Shown here piece after piece: positions 21,031-32,995 of a stretch of 64,000 nt of DNA. The stretch lies in contig OX421508.1 in the NCBI GenBank assembly GCA_949126835.1, forward strand, positions 310,001 through 374,000, written 5' to 3'. Each line of letters begins with the position of its first letter. Position 1 is the first letter of the stretch. A program made the position numbers and the translations under genes. This stretch comes from Anisus vortex (taxonomy: Eukaryota > Mollusca > Gastropoda > Planorbidae). The notes beneath the pieces are model-generated. The model was not told the DNA's origin and did no database searches. It saw only the letters and a list, made by a program, of their open reading frames with translations.

Positions 21031-23050
21031 GAGAGAATCGTTCAGTATTTAAATTAACCAAATTTGTTGTCTGTTGTTCAGAAATTGTTGTTATTGTCAA
21101 AGTTTAAAACAGGGGAAATCAATGAATCGAGCACGTGAAATTAACAAAACGTTTGACCTTGACCCTTGTTGTCAAAGTTCATAGTTTTGTTATTACATTA
21201 CAATGTAGTCCTAGCTGTAGTATAGTGGCTTGAGGAAATGTTCATTTATTTACCATAGACACGCGTTTTTCGAGAAACAAAATCCGGTAATTTTTTTTAT
21301 TGAGTAGTTGCCCTTGTCGTCTGCCATGCGTGTAAGTTGTGATGAAACGTTTGGTGACGGCAGCTGGATTGCGTAGCGGCACATGCCTGGGCGGGATCAA
21401 TGGTCTTCAACACTTGTCTGGGAGCCCTTGTATAAAGTTGTGAGGTATATGACCTTGGCCCGCTTTAGTAGTTCAGGTGGAACAAATGATCTGAGCCTCT
21501 AATTTAATATTTCTCAAAATAAATTCTAGCACTTTCTGCACCAAAACCCTAACCTAGATAAGACACGCAGAGGTTATTATTGAAAAATTCATCAAGTAGC
21601 TTGAGTGTATAATTTCATATTGAACCCTAGACGGATGACAGATGACACGGGACGTAATGATAAATATAAATAAATAATAACTCTCTGTATCATTCCATCT
21701 ATCATTAAGTTATTTATCTACGTAATATCTACCACCCATGTATATATTATAATATATATCCAGTTATTCGTTCGTTCCTTCCATCGTTCCCGCAGCCCTT
21801 ACGTGTCTTTATCAGCCTGCCTATCTATCTATCTATTTATCTATATATATATCTGTCCTCCTTTCTATCCGTTTGTTCATTGGTAATTCTCTCTATATGA
21901 CATCGTATAATTTAATGATATATTATGTTTCTGTAATTTATATAATGTTATCTAAAGTATACATTAGCTCATTATCAGTATGTAGTCTGTCTATTTAATC
22001 TCATCACTGAATCTATGCAATATATGTCTTTGTGTTGCAATATATGTCTTTGTGTTTATAAGTTTGTCTATATGTCCAATTATCTAATTGTCTGTTTATT
22101 TCTTCACAGATTATAGTAAATTTAAAAACTGTAGATTAATGTTTAAAATGTGCGCGTGCCAGCTTGTAGTTTAAAGTTTAAATTAATATGGTGATGGAAA
22201 GTGATGGTAGAATAATGAAAAGAGATATTGATGGTATAGTAAAGAATATATTTATGGTATAGTAAATAATATATTTATGGCTTTCTGCGTATAAGTCAAA
22301 CATGGGAGCCCACAGCAAACTATATATTAAGTTCCCATAAATAAACTAACCAAAAATAATAAAAAAAACATAAAAGACTTTTATTGCTGCAGCCCTCCAC
22401 ACTCCTCGTCCATCCGATTCAAGTCTTTTTAACCACTAATGTGGCGTCAATCCAGCTGTATATGACGTCACTACATTAACCCACTGGAGGCAAAATAGTT
22501 CTCAAGCGTGACTTACTTAGACCTGTGCATAATTGAAACATTGACGAGACACACAAAGACCGCGTGAGGCGAGACTCGTTTATCTTTAGCAGCACACTTC
22601 ACTGAATGTTTCATAAGCTGACAATTGTTTGCATTATGACTGAAAGTCTCCACAACCCACTAGCTGGGCAGCAGACATGTCTTCCACTAGCCGTGATAAG
22701 ACAGTCTTACAATGATGAATGAAATATTCAGTGCTAGACTAGACAACAGCGAGAGGTGTTCAAGAAATATATTGACTCGGTTCAGCCAGTGTGCAACAAA
22801 ACAAAATTACTGTCATGAAAAAAACATGATTATGACATTCAATGTAGGGCAGGGGCTCACATACTTCTGCCCGCGGCCCAGATCCGGCCTTCCAATGGTC
22901 CATAACACGATCCGGTGTTCAATCCCCCTATTAGTTCAATGTGCATAGTAATTCGAACTCTTACAAACTAGATTTCGTCCCCCCCCCTCTCTCCCCACAC
23001 ACACATAATTCTAACACTGTCATTGAGAACCCGTTAAAATATTAGAAGCC
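21031..23050. other. Unassigned single-copy-looking DNA
   Basis: No convincing coding sequence. A perfect palindromic TGACGTCA (CRE-like word) occurs near 22465. Near 22850-22920 the phrase GCAGGGGCTCACATACTT followed by CCCGCGGCCCAGATC resembles the start of a hAT-type MITE, but no partner end was found. This is the longest stretch without a recognised repeat and is where a non-coding exon or regulatory DNA could hide. Confidence 0.4.
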
Positions 23051-23056
23051 CCTATA

Positions 23057-23385
23057 TAGAAGTAATAGTTCCGTCAAGCATGCAGCTAGACTTCTAGAAG
23101 TAAGAATAGTTCCGTCAAGCATGCAGCTAGACTTCTAGAAGTAAGAATAGTTCCGTCAAGCATGCAGCTAGACTTCTAGAAGTAAGAATAGTTCGTCAAG
23201 CATGCAGCTAGACTTCTAGAAGTAAGAATAGTTCCGCCAAGCATGCAGCTAGACTTCTAGAAGTAAGAATAGTTCCGTCAAGCATGCAGCTAGACTTCTA
23301 GAAGTAAGAATAGTTCCGTCAAGCATGCAGCTAGACTTCTAGAAGTAAGAATAGTTCCGTCAAGCATGCAGCTAGACTTCTAGAT
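23057..23385. repeat. 41-bp tandem repeat, 8 copies
   Basis: The unit includes AAGAATAGTTCCGTCAAGCA followed by TGCAGCTAGACTTCTAG. Copies are nearly identical; one lacks a base (GTTCGTC) and one has GTTCCGCC. TCTAGA at the junctions makes each boundary palindromic. Confidence 0.93.
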
Positions 23386-23402
23386 AAAATCTCTTTTTAG
23401 TG

Positions 23403-23840
23403 CAATTTCATTTATTGTTTCACAAATTTCATTTATTGTTTCACAAATTTCATTTATTGTTTCACAAATTTCAATTATTGTTTCACAAATTTCATTTATA
23501 GTTTCACAAAATTTCATTTATTGTTTCACAAATTTCATTTATTGTTTCACAAAATTTCATTTATTGTTTCACAAATTTCATTTATTGTTTCATAAATTTC
23601 ATTTAAAGTTTCACAAAATTTCATTTATTATTTCACAAATTTCATTTATAGTTTCACAAAATTTCATTTATTGTTTCACAAATTTCATTTATAGTTTCAC
23701 AAAATTTCATTTATTGTTTCACAAATTTCATTTATAGTTTCACAAAATTTCATTTATAGTTTCACAAAATTTCATTTATTGTTTCACAAAATTTCATTTA
23801 TTGTTTCACAAAATTTCATTTATTGTTTCACAAAATTTCG
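23403..23840. repeat. 21/22-bp tandem repeat, about 20 copies
   Basis: The unit is TTTCATTTATTGTTTCACAA with one or two extra A. Length variants of 21 and 22 bp alternate. 23841-24407 is unassigned. Confidence 0.9.
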
Positions 23841-24407
23841 TTTCGTCTTCCATCTGTTTCTATCGCTGTTTCTTTTGTTAAAGTTTAGTCTATAGTGGAA
23901 GTTACCTTTTCTTGTTTGTTGTTTAAAAAAAGAACAGTGCTCTCTCCTTTTACTTCTGACGGGGGTTGGAAGTCACGTGCAAGACGTCTGCAGTGACGTT
24001 CATCATCTGGTCATGTCTTAGCCTCGACATGGTCTCCAACTGTTTCACTTTAATGGACTACAAGAGAAGTGTGTGAGTGGGGGCAAAAGGGGTGGGGCGG
24101 AAGGGGGGGAACAGTTACACATTGAAATCATGGAGCTATCTCGTATTGTGTTAAATTATGTATAAACAAGAATAGTTTACACTGGAGAGCACACTAGAAA
24201 TGATCATATAAAGCCAATGTACAGATAAATTAAACGGTAGACCAATTTAATATACTTGTAAAGTAAGCGTGAATAGTCAAAGTAGGACTTGGCCTACCCT
24301 AGTAAGTGTGAATAGTCATTGTCTACTAAGTATAAAGTAATTGTAAAGCGACAGCAACCCTAAAGTAATATTTTGATGTAGGCCTATATATAGGCCTACT
24401 GTATACA

Positions 24408-24568
24408 TGCAGTCTATGCAGTCTATGCAGTCTATGCAGTCTATGCAGCCTATGCAGTCTATGCAGTCTATGCAGTCTATGCAGTCTATGCAGTCTATGC
24501 AGTCTATGCAGCCTATGCAGTCTATGCAGTCTATGCAGTCTATGCAGTCTATGTAGTCTATGCTGTCT
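24408..24568. repeat. 9-bp tandem repeat, about 17 copies
   Basis: GCAGTCTAT repeats. The triplet-compatible period gives open frames of repeated Cys-Ile-Asp or Leu-His-Arg on the minus strand, which are composition artefacts. Confidence 0.92.
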
Positions 24569-24611
24569 ATGTACAATATTAGTCGGGTCCGTATGGTCAA
24601 TGATGAGCCAG

Positions 24612-25411
24612 TGTCTGTGTACAAGTGTAAAGTAAGGTATCACTAAGTATGTGTATAAGTGTAAAGTAAGGTTTCACTAAGTCTGTGTACAACTGTAAAG
24701 TAAGGGTTCACTAAAGTAAGGGTTCACTATGTCTGTGTACAAGTGTAAAGTAAGGGTTCACTAAAGTAAGGTATAACTAAGTATGTGTACAAGTGTAAAG
24801 TAAGGTATCACTAAGTATGTGTACAAGTGTAAAGTAAGGTTTCACTAAGTCTGTGTACAAGTGTAAAGTAAGGGTTCACTAAGTCTGTGTACAAGTGTAA
24901 AGTAAGGTATCACTAAGTCTGTGTAAAAGTGTAAAGTAAGGTATCACTAAGTCTGTGTACAAGTGTAAAGTAAGGTATCACTAAGTCTGTGTACAAGTGT
25001 AAAGTAAAATTTCACTAATTCTGTGTACAAATTTAAAGTAAGGTTACACTAAGTATGTGTACAAGTGTAAAGTAAAATTTCACTAATTCTGTGTACAAGT
25101 GTAATGTATGGTATCACTAAGTCTGTATACAAGTGTAAAGTAAAATTTCACTAATTCTGTGTACAAGTGTAAAGTAAGGTTTCACTAAGTATGTGTACAA
25201 GTGTAAAGTAAGGGTTCACTAAATCTGTGTACAAGTGAAAGTAAGGATTCACTAATTATGTGTACAAGTGTAAAGTAAGGGTTCACTAAGTCTGTGTACA
25301 AGTGTATAGTAAGGGTTCACTAAGTCTGTGTACAAGTGAAAGTAAGGATTCACTAAGTCTGTGTACAAGTGTAAAGTAAGGGTTTACTAAGTATGTGTAC
25401 ATGTGTATAGT
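24612..25411. repeat. 34-bp minisatellite, left part, about 23 copies
   Basis: The unit includes GTGTAAAGTAAGGTATCACT followed by AAGTCTGTGTACAA. Variants include GGGTTCACT and AAATTTCACT. The array is split at 25411 by a pogo-like element and continues at 27405. Confidence 0.92.
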
Positions 25412-25914
25412 AGGGGAGACCGGGGCTAGTCCGCCCAATTTTAGCATTTTTAGCTATTCCGGGTTTATTTCTGGATGGAATTCTTTGCAGATTCTCATAA
25501 TCATTCCCCAACTATTCAGTTAATATGAGCTAGAAGGATTCTGGGAAACCTCTGCCCCAAATCACACAATAAAATCAAATGTGAGGTCACTCTGTGTGGG
25601 CGAATGTGTCCCACATGTGGGGCAAGTTCGTCACACATGTGGGGCACATACGCCCATGAGGGGCAAATCCGCCACATGCAAAACAATTCACTAAAACAAG
25701 GTTTAAACACTCGATACCAAAAAGAACAAGGCAAGCTTTATTTATGTTTATGGTTCCAAATTTCGGTATAGATTTAAAGAATAAAAAGTAACCAAGTTAG
25801 ATCTAGATGAAGAACTGTTTTGATCCCAAAATGAATGAAACAAACTTTGACTGAATACAAAGTGTAACTTTAACTTGAGGTTTCATAACGATTCAAATTC
25901 AAAAGCATCATTCG

Positions 25915-26347
25915 AAATAGTCAGAGTCACTTGATGCACAGTAGTGGCATGTGTAATAGTCACATTTGTCTCCAATACAAAGTTCATGTGACCATTCTTT
26001 GCACTGCAGACTTTGTATCCAGGATTCCTTTTTACTGTGAGACCACTTTAAGAGGCAAATGAGAAAATGCCATTTCTCATCTTCTTCCTCTGATGACTAT
26101 TCCTTTGCAATGTTTCTTTTTGCTTTTTCTTATTCACAACTGAAGTCTTTTTTTTCCAGGTTGCTTTGCGCTTTTCTTGCGCTTTTTTTCCAAATGGTCC
26201 AGTTCTAAGTTTCGCGTTTTCTGGCGTGTCTGTCAGAATGCAGCTTTTCCTCTTCCTTTTCCCGCGTGTTGGTAACATTCGCGGAGGAGTTTTTGGGTGA
26301 GGCTTAATTGAAACAGGCGAAAAGTCAGCTGCTGCTACAAGCCGCAC
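25915..26347 (-). pseudogene. pogo-like transposase C-terminal fragment
   Basis: An open stretch of 99 codons (26347 to 26048) carries the block FSPVSIKPHPKTPPR, then KRKRKSCILTDTPEN and a Lys-rich tail. That order is typical of the region after the DDE domain in pogo/Jerky-type transposases. After the stop and in another frame (about 26010-25915) comes a Cys/His motif with CKEWSHELC and CHYCASSD, resembling the small zinc-binding end of the same proteins. One frameshift separates the two. The helix-turn-helix, CENP-B DNA-binding and catalytic parts are gone. Confidence 0.72.
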
Positions 26348-26369
26348 CGGTGTTCCTTGCCCTTGAGAA

Positions 26370-26712
26370 GGGCCTGGTTAATCCTGGTGAGAAGTTGGTC
26401 CTGGCGAGAAGGGCCTGTTTGATAATGGCGAGAAGGGTCTGGTTGATCCTGGCGAGAAGGGCCTGGTTGATCCTGGCGAGAAGGGCCTGTTGATCCTGGC
26501 GAGAAGGGCCTGTTTGATCCTGGCGAGAAGGTTCTGGTTGATCCTGGCGAGAAGGGCTTGGTTGATCCTGGCTAGAAACTTCTGGTTGGTCCTGGTGAGA
26601 AAGTTTTGGTTAGTCCTGGTGAGAAAGTTCTGGTTGGTCCTGGTGAGAAAGTTCTGGTTAGTCCTGTTGAGAAGGGCCTGGCTGATGTTTCTGGCGAGAA
26701 GGTTCTAGTTGT
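26370..26712. repeat. 24-bp minisatellite inside the pogo-like element, about 13 copies
   Basis: The unit is TGATCCTGGCGAGAAGGGCC plus TGGT. Later copies change to GAGAAAGTTCTGGTT. It begins within the transposase C-terminal region, so it probably grew from element sequence. The open frames across it are periodicity artefacts. Confidence 0.88.
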
Positions 26713-27404
26713 AGTGGATTGTCTCAACCAGTCACTGAAGAGGGACGGAAATCGTTTTCTTGGAAAGTGTCAGGGCTGTAAGGATAGATGCCTGCTTTTG
26801 CAAATCCTTAGATGATGTTCTGCACTGTCATAGGGCCTAGTGGGACCCCATGCCTCATTAACAATCTCTGGAAGTTGATAAATTGGTAATGGGGAGCCAG
26901 AATGAGATCGAAGTCAGTTTTGCTGAGCTTGTCATAAGCGTTTTTTTCAGCGGGCCGAACACAGACAGATTCCCATTGGGGCAGGTTCACCCATCTGTCG
27001 GATATGCCCCAGCCAGTGTTGGCGAACCTGCCCCACTATCACCTTTCTACGATTATCAATTCATTACAGCAGCCTTGGTAGAGAAAGCGACAACGTGACT
27101 CCATGAATGTAACAAGAAGAGCCGGTGTTTTGATAACATGCAGTGTCGTTTAATAGCCTTTACTACTTCTTGCGTAATATGAGGAGATGTAGTACGAAGA
27201 AAAAATCACTTACCTACTAAAAAAACACAAATATCACGGTAGCAGAGCAGTCTAGATTTGTAGCCATTCAACACATACACAAGATCAACCAGACGCAATT
27301 ACTGAACGGAGTGGTAGTGTCGTCCAGTCTAAAAATAACTCAGTTTGCGTGCAATACCACTATGGCGAATGTACCCCTTTGGCGGACTAGCCCCGGTCTC
27401 CCCT

Positions 27405-27572
27405 AAGGGTTCACTAAGTCTGTGTACAGTACTACAAGTGAAAGTAAGGATTCACTAAGTCAGTGTACAAGTGTAAAGTAAGGGTTTACTAAGTATGTGT
27501 ACATGTGTAAAGTAAGGGTTCACTAAGTCTGTGCACAAGTGTAAAGTAAGGGTTCACTAATTCTGTGTACAA
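27405..27572. repeat. 34-bp minisatellite, right part
   Basis: Resumes as TAAGGGTTCACTAAGTCTGT in phase with 25411, after the pogo-like element. Four to five units. 27573-28035 is unassigned. Confidence 0.9.
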
Positions 27573-28035
27573 TGCCCCGCCCCCCAATTTTAGCCTCTTG
27601 TTTAAAAAAAAAAAAGCTTGAAGCCCTACTAGGCTACAATGCTACAAAGTCAATTTAAAGTAATTTTCATCGCATATAATTATAAAATACATTAAATGTT
27701 ATTAACTTTATACCATTGTATAGGACTATAGGTATCACCACAAAACATACAATATATACAACAATGTAACGTTCTAATACTAATCGATACAAATAACCCA
27801 CTAGAACTCATTTATTTGTGCGAAACTAGCAGACGTGAAAGCGTGAAGCGGCGTGTGTTCTTCAACTTACTGGTTACCACCTGCTGGCCTAGCTTTGATC
27901 CGCCATTGGTCAGCACTTGACAGGAAGGGTGTTGTCCTCCTGCGTGGCCACGCCTATTTTCTGCCTCTCCCTCCTCCAGCCTTATTAAAACGAGTTTATC
28001 TCTTCATTCCCTTGTGTATATGCGTCACGCTTCTA

Positions 28036-28218
28036 TTTAGGAGTCATGTGACATATTTAGGTGTCATGTGACATATTTAGGTGTCATGTGACATATTTAG
28101 GTGTCATGTGACATATTTAGGTGTCATGTGACATATTTAGGTGTCATGTGACATATTTAGGTGTCATGTTACATATTTAGGTGTCATGTGACATATTTAG
28201 GTGTCATGTGACATGTGA
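28036..28218. repeat. 20-bp tandem repeat, 9 copies
   Basis: GTGTCATGTGACATATTTAG repeats, nearly invariant. Each unit contains the self-complementary core TCATGTGA. Confidence 0.93.
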
Positions 28219-28284
28219 CGTTTTTGGCGTAGATTGTCGTAAAGCATCACACAATTTTTAAAATGAAAAAAAAATTAAAAGAAT

Positions 28285-28715
28285 TTCATACAAGAGCTGC
28301 AAGGTCAAGGTTCATTAGGCCTACAAGCGAATACTCACAACTGACAAGAGGAACAACAATAGTCAAATACTAAAATCACTAAATCTGGAAACACTAGAGG
28401 ATAGAAGGGCAAAGAGTAAAGTAGTAATAATACATAAGGCATTAAACTCTAATTTAGAAATACAACCCAATAACAACCTGTTGCGAAGCTCAGATAAACA
28501 TTATGCGATAACAAATGCATATAAAAAGGCCTACTCTTTCTTCCAGAGTGGCATTCGGGCATGGAATGGGCTGCCTGAACAAACCAGGAAAACCAGTAAC
28601 TTAACATCATTTAAAACATGCATCATTAAAAAAAAATGCAAGACTAGACTCAGACCACGGTCGCAATAATGTTCTTTATAGAAGGAGCGTCAGTAATATA
28701 TAAGATAAGAAAATA
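28285..28715 (+). pseudogene. LINE 3' end, copy A (CR1/Jockey-like)
   Basis: Conceptual translation with a few breaks shows LNLETLEDRRAKSKVVII, then a YKKAYSFFQSGIRAWNGLP block and a short C-terminus stopping at 28669. This is the standard carboxyl end of many non-LTR retrotransposon polyproteins (RR-x-R, YKNSFFPRTIREWNLP consensus). The element is 5'-truncated near 28285. It ends in an ATAAGATAAG tail near 28700. Two diverged copies lie at 32565-32995 and 51670-52795. 28716-29572 holds nothing recognisable. Confidence 0.72.
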
Positions 28716-29572
28716 TTCCACCATTATTTGGGTTTTTGCCATTGAATTTCATTTTTCTCCTATCTCTGTGTTGCTTATAGTCAAAACTTTAACATTTGTA
28801 ATCCAGTTGAGTATCTTTATTATCAATCTGTTGAAATCAAATTAATTTCACAAAGTTGTTCTTATTTTCTAAGTGGTCACCTAATCTAATAATACTAAAT
28901 AGGCCAACATATATAATGGATAAGTACAAAGTCTTGTTTTACAGGTTGTCCAGAGTAATAGAAGACCTATAAATCTGTGAGTAGTAATTGTTACAAGACA
29001 ACACAGTGCCACAGCCTATTGTATCATTGTGCAGTAACTGTTTTTATTTCACCATCCACGATTCTCTGCAGAGCAACTCAAAGTGCTAGAAAACTTTACA
29101 AAAGTGATTTCACACAGATTTCTTTAACGTTGATGTCCTGGATGCACGTATCTCTAGGACTGCATTGTTCTTCATATAGAAAGACCAGATAAATTATTTC
29201 CGGAAGAAATGTGTAGCGAATTTCTGGAGATTTAAAAATAAATGAGTTTTGACATTCCAACTTCTAATGTCTTTCTGTTGTCCACAAAAACAAAACAACC
29301 GCTTAAATACGTGTTAAGAACATCCTAATCTTTTTAAACTATATCTTTTCTATTGATAAACGACTAGGCTCGACAGCTATACAATTAAACAAATGGAAGT
29401 TTGTTAGAAAAAAAGTAAAGGGCTAGGGTAAACCAGAACCAGTATCTATTAATTACAAAATCATTTTTTCCGAATCTTTTCGAATTCTCAAAATCCCTGA
29501 AATGACGCCATTTTTCATCAAATGTACAATTACAAATATAGCGACTACTATCAACAAACTGAATGAGATAGA

Positions 29573-29863
29573 GGCTTTACAAAGGAGGCTTTACAAAAGG
29601 GGCTTTACAAAGGGGGCTTTACAAAGGGGGCGTTACAAAGGGGGCTTTACAAAGGGGGCTTTACAGAGGGGGCTTTACAAAGGGGGCTTTACAAAGGCGG
29701 CTTTACAAAGGGGGCTTTACAAAGGGGGCTTTACGGAGGGGGCTTTACAGAGGGGGCTTTACAAAGGGGGCTTTACAAAGGGGGCTTTACAAAGGGGGCT
29801 TTACAAAGGCGGCTTTACAAAGGGGGCTTTACAAAGGGGGCTTTACAAAGGGGGCTTTACAAA
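29573..29863. repeat. 14-bp tandem repeat, about 21 copies
   Basis: CTTTACAAAGGGGG repeats with occasional ACAGAG or AAAGGCG variants. The open frame across it encodes repeats of Gly-Ala-Leu-Gln and is not a gene. Confidence 0.92.
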
Positions 29864-30016
29864 GAAAACGATTATATCGAAGGTTCTACAGGGTCCTAAT
29901 ACGCATTTCAATTCCACTGCGCTATAGGATACACACTTATTTTTAGTTTTGTTTTTTTCTTCAAAATGCCAAATGTTTTTATTTTTGAAAATGTCCCGCT
30001 TGATGTTGACGTAAAA

Positions 30017-31490
30017 AAAAGTTACAAAATAAAACATAAAAATGTGACAAAATAAAACATAACATGTGACAAAATAAAACATAAAAATGTGACAAAATAA
30101 AACATAAAAATGTGACAAAAAAAAACATAAAAATGTGACAAAATAAAACATAAATATGTGACAAAATAAAACATAAAATGTGACAAAATAAAACATAAAA
30201 ATGTGACAAAATAAAACATAAAAATGTGACAAAATAAAACATAAAAATGTGACACAATAAAACATAAAAATGTGACAAAATAAAACATAAAAATGTGACA
30301 AAATAAAACCTAAATATGTGACAAAATAAAACATAAATATGTGGCAAAATAAAACATAAATATGTGACAAAATAAAACATAAATATGTGAAAAAATAAAA
30401 CATAAATATGTGACAAAATAAAACATAAATATGTGACAAAATAAAACATAAATATGTGACAAAATAAAACATAAAAATGTGACAAAATAAAACATAAATA
30501 TGTGACAAAATAAAACATAAATATGTGACAAAATAAAACATAAAAATGTGACAAAATAAAACATAAAAATGTGACAAAATAAAACCTAAATATGTGACAA
30601 AATAAAACATAAAAATGTGACAAAATAAAACATAAAAATGTGACAAAATAAAACATAAAAATGTGACAAAATAAAACATAAAAATGTGACAAAATAAAAC
30701 ATAAAAATGTGACAAAATAAAACATAAAAATGTGACAAAATAAAACATAAAAATGTGACAAAATAGAACATAAAAATGTGACAAAATAAAACATAAAAAT
30801 GTGACAAAATAAAACATAAAAATGTGACAAAATAAAACATAAATATGTGAAAAAATAAAACATAAAAATGTGACAAAATAAAACATAAAAATGTGACAAA
30901 ATAAAACATAAAAATGTGACAAAATAAAACATAAATATGTGACAAAATAAAACATAAAAATGTGACAAAATAAAACATAAAAATGTGACAAAATAAAACA
31001 TAAAAATGTGACAAAATAAAACATAAAAATGTGACAAAATAAAACATAAAAATGTGACAAAATAAAACATAAATATGTGACAAAATAAAACATAAATATG
31101 TGACAAAATAAAACATAAATATGTGAAAAAATAAAACATAAATATGTGACAAAATAAAACATAAATATGTGACAAAATAAAACATACAAATGTGACAAAA
31201 TAAAACATAAAAATGTGACAAAATAAAACATAAATATGTGACAAAATAAAACATAAATATGTGACAAAATAAAACATAAATATGTGACAAAATAAAACAT
31301 AAATATGTGACAAAATAAAACATAAATATGTGACAAAATAAAACATAAAAATGTGACAAAATAAAACATAAATATGTGACAAAATAAAACATAAATATGT
31401 GACAAAATAAAACATAAAAATGTGACAAAATAAAACATAAATATGTGACAAAATAAAACATAAATATGTGACAAAATAAAACATAAATTT
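30017..31490. repeat. 22-bp array, about 67 copies
   Basis: The unit is AAAATGTGACAAAATAAAAC plus AT, with an AAAA/AATA alternation. A 22-bp period with no in-frame stops leaves all three minus-strand frames open for several hundred codons, the longest 543, all rich in Phe/Tyr/Cys/His. These are periodicity artefacts. The AAAATG/AATATG variants are clustered (mostly AAAA at 30560-31060, mostly AATA at 31070-31480), suggesting local homogenisation. Confidence 0.95.
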
Positions 31491-31985
31491 GTTTAAAAAA
31501 AGGTTTTCTACGTAAAGCCAAAACTGATAAAAGTAGGTCAATAGTTTTTCTAAAAATTTCAGCTGGACCTGTTTCTTCTTTTGTCTTTGGTCCTTTAGTC
31601 CTTGAAGTAATTCCTTTTAGATACAGTGTGTGAATTTATCGGCCAACCCTCACCCCCCCCCCTCTTTTTTTGTTTAACAGTCGTAAGTTGAAACAAGGAC
31701 AATATGGCGACTGTTTCAATAAGGCTGCAGACGTGACGAAGACAAAACGAAACCCAAAAAAAAAAAAAAAAAAAAAACTACCAAGAGCAGCTACTCTGGC
31801 AAACTCAGACGTCGTGCGCGAGCAATTAAAAAGCACGAGCCACAATGTGCGTGCGGAGGTAGCCAAACGTCGTGTGAGTTTCTCTAACCGTTTAAAAAAA
31901 AAAGAAATGTTTTTTGTCTCTTTTCTAAACGGCTGCTTTCGTATCACGTAGTGTCAACGTGAAGGAAGTAAAGACATGATCTCTG
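31491..31985. other. Unassigned DNA with homopolymer runs
   Basis: There is a C run near 31652, a 21-base A run near 31760 and a TTTTTTTGTTTAACAG splice-acceptor-like tract at 31664-31680. Frames of about 100 codons exist on both strands across the A run but show no family resemblance. Confidence 0.4.
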
Positions 31986-32192
31986 GTGTCTGTATCTGTG
32001 TCTGTGTCTGTGTGTGTGTCTGTGTGTGTGTGTCTGTGTGTGTGTGTCTGTGTGTGTGTATGTGTGTGTGTCTTTGCGTGTGTGTGTCTGTGTGTGTCTG
32101 TGTGTGTGTGTATGTCTGTGTGTGTGGCTGTGTGTGTGGCTGTGTGTGGCTGTGTGTGGCTGTGTATGAGTGTCTGTGTGTTTGTCTGTGTT
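31986..32192. repeat. (TG)n microsatellite with CTG interruptions
   Basis: TGTGTCTGTG-type sequence of about 205 bp. Open frames of Val/Cys/Ser codons cross it and are not genes. 32193-32564 is unassigned. Confidence 0.93.
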
Positions 32193-32564
32193 AAAACAAA
32201 ATTTTTACATGAGAAAAAATAACATTATCTTAAATAAAAAAAAAATTAAATGTATAAAGGGTCGTCCATAAAGGATGTCCAGCGATTATTATTTCGCCCA
32301 TTTTCACAAAAATCACACGACCTGTTCATGACATATTCAAGACCTATTCACGACATAGAACAAAAGAAATTTCTGCACCTTACAAAAGTTCAAAAGAATT
32401 GATAATAAAAAATTGATGATTCTGTCTAGCAACAGAGATAGAATATAAATTAATAAAATTACATTTTGCAGACGATGTACCTTTGAAGTCAAAACAGAGG
32501 AACAACAGTCCTAAGACATGCAATGACCTCGGTCTTACCAAAGTTATATAATGGTATTTGAAGT

Positions 32565-32995
32565 TTAGTACATGTATCTTATCTTATACATTACAGACGC
32601 TTCTTCTATAAAGAAGATTATTGCGTTCTCTCTCTCATCTGTGGTGAGAGTCTTGTCTTGCATTTGTATTAATGTTTTAAATGATGTTAAGTTACTGGTT
32701 TTCCTAATTTGTTTAAGCAACCCATTCAATGCACGAATGCCACGAATGCCACGAAAAAGAGTACTTATATACATTTGTTTTCGCATAAGGGATAAGGAAA
32801 GTGTTTTTGTCCTTATGTTTATCTGAGCATTGCAAAGGTTATTATTGGGATATATTTCTTATGTATTATTACTGCTTTACTCTGTGCTTTCTGTCCTTTA
32901 GTATTTCTAGGTTTATTGATTTGACTATTGGTGTTACTCATGACAGTTCTGAATATTCGCTAGTAATGAACCTTGCAGCTCTTTGTATGTTGGTA
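32565..32995 (-). pseudogene. LINE 3' end, copy B
   Basis: Read on the minus strand this matches copy A (28285-28715). It has the SFFRGIRGIRALNGL block near 32760-32720, the KTSNLTSFKTL block, and a TATAAGATAAGAT tail near 32580. A 9-bp duplication (GAATGCCAC) lies inside the block near 32738-32752. It is 5'-truncated exactly where the 27-bp minisatellite begins (about 32995). Confidence 0.72.

Larger units (their letters stand above)
25412..27404 (-). mobile_element. pogo-like (Tc1/mariner superfamily) transposon, internally rearranged
   Basis: Perfect inverted termini GGGGAGACCGGGGCTAGT (continuing to 23 bp) are at 25413-25435, with the complement at 27381-27403. Each is flanked by TA, the duplication expected for Tc1/mariner-pogo elements. 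The TA duplication also fits the repeat phase of the 34-bp array it splits. Inside is the C-terminal end of a pogo/Tigger-type transposase on the minus strand (25915-26347). The region where the catalytic DDE domain should be is occupied by a 24-bp minisatellite and unrelated DNA. GGGGCAAGTTCG-like phrases repeat inside both ends (25620-25640, 26985-27040). Confidence 0.88.

Noticed and set aside
22460..22475. TGACGTCA palindrome as a functional CRE
   Set aside because: A single 8-mer with no adjacent promoter or gene.
24326..24643. Cys-Ile-Asp and Leu-His-Arg repeat frames
   Set aside because: The 9-bp GCAGTCTAT repeat translated.
26308..26815. Leu/Ala/Arg-rich plus-strand frames
   Set aside because: 24-bp array inside the pogo-like element read in two frames.
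29843..31541. Frames of 311-543 codons on the minus strand rich in Phe, Tyr, Cys and His
   Set aside because: They are the 22-bp repeat read in three frames; the 'protein' has the same 22-residue period and no start context or domain.
32425..32500. Possible RT motif LHFADDV near 32455
   Set aside because: Only one short motif, without flanking RT blocks; could be chance, though LINE copy B is nearby.
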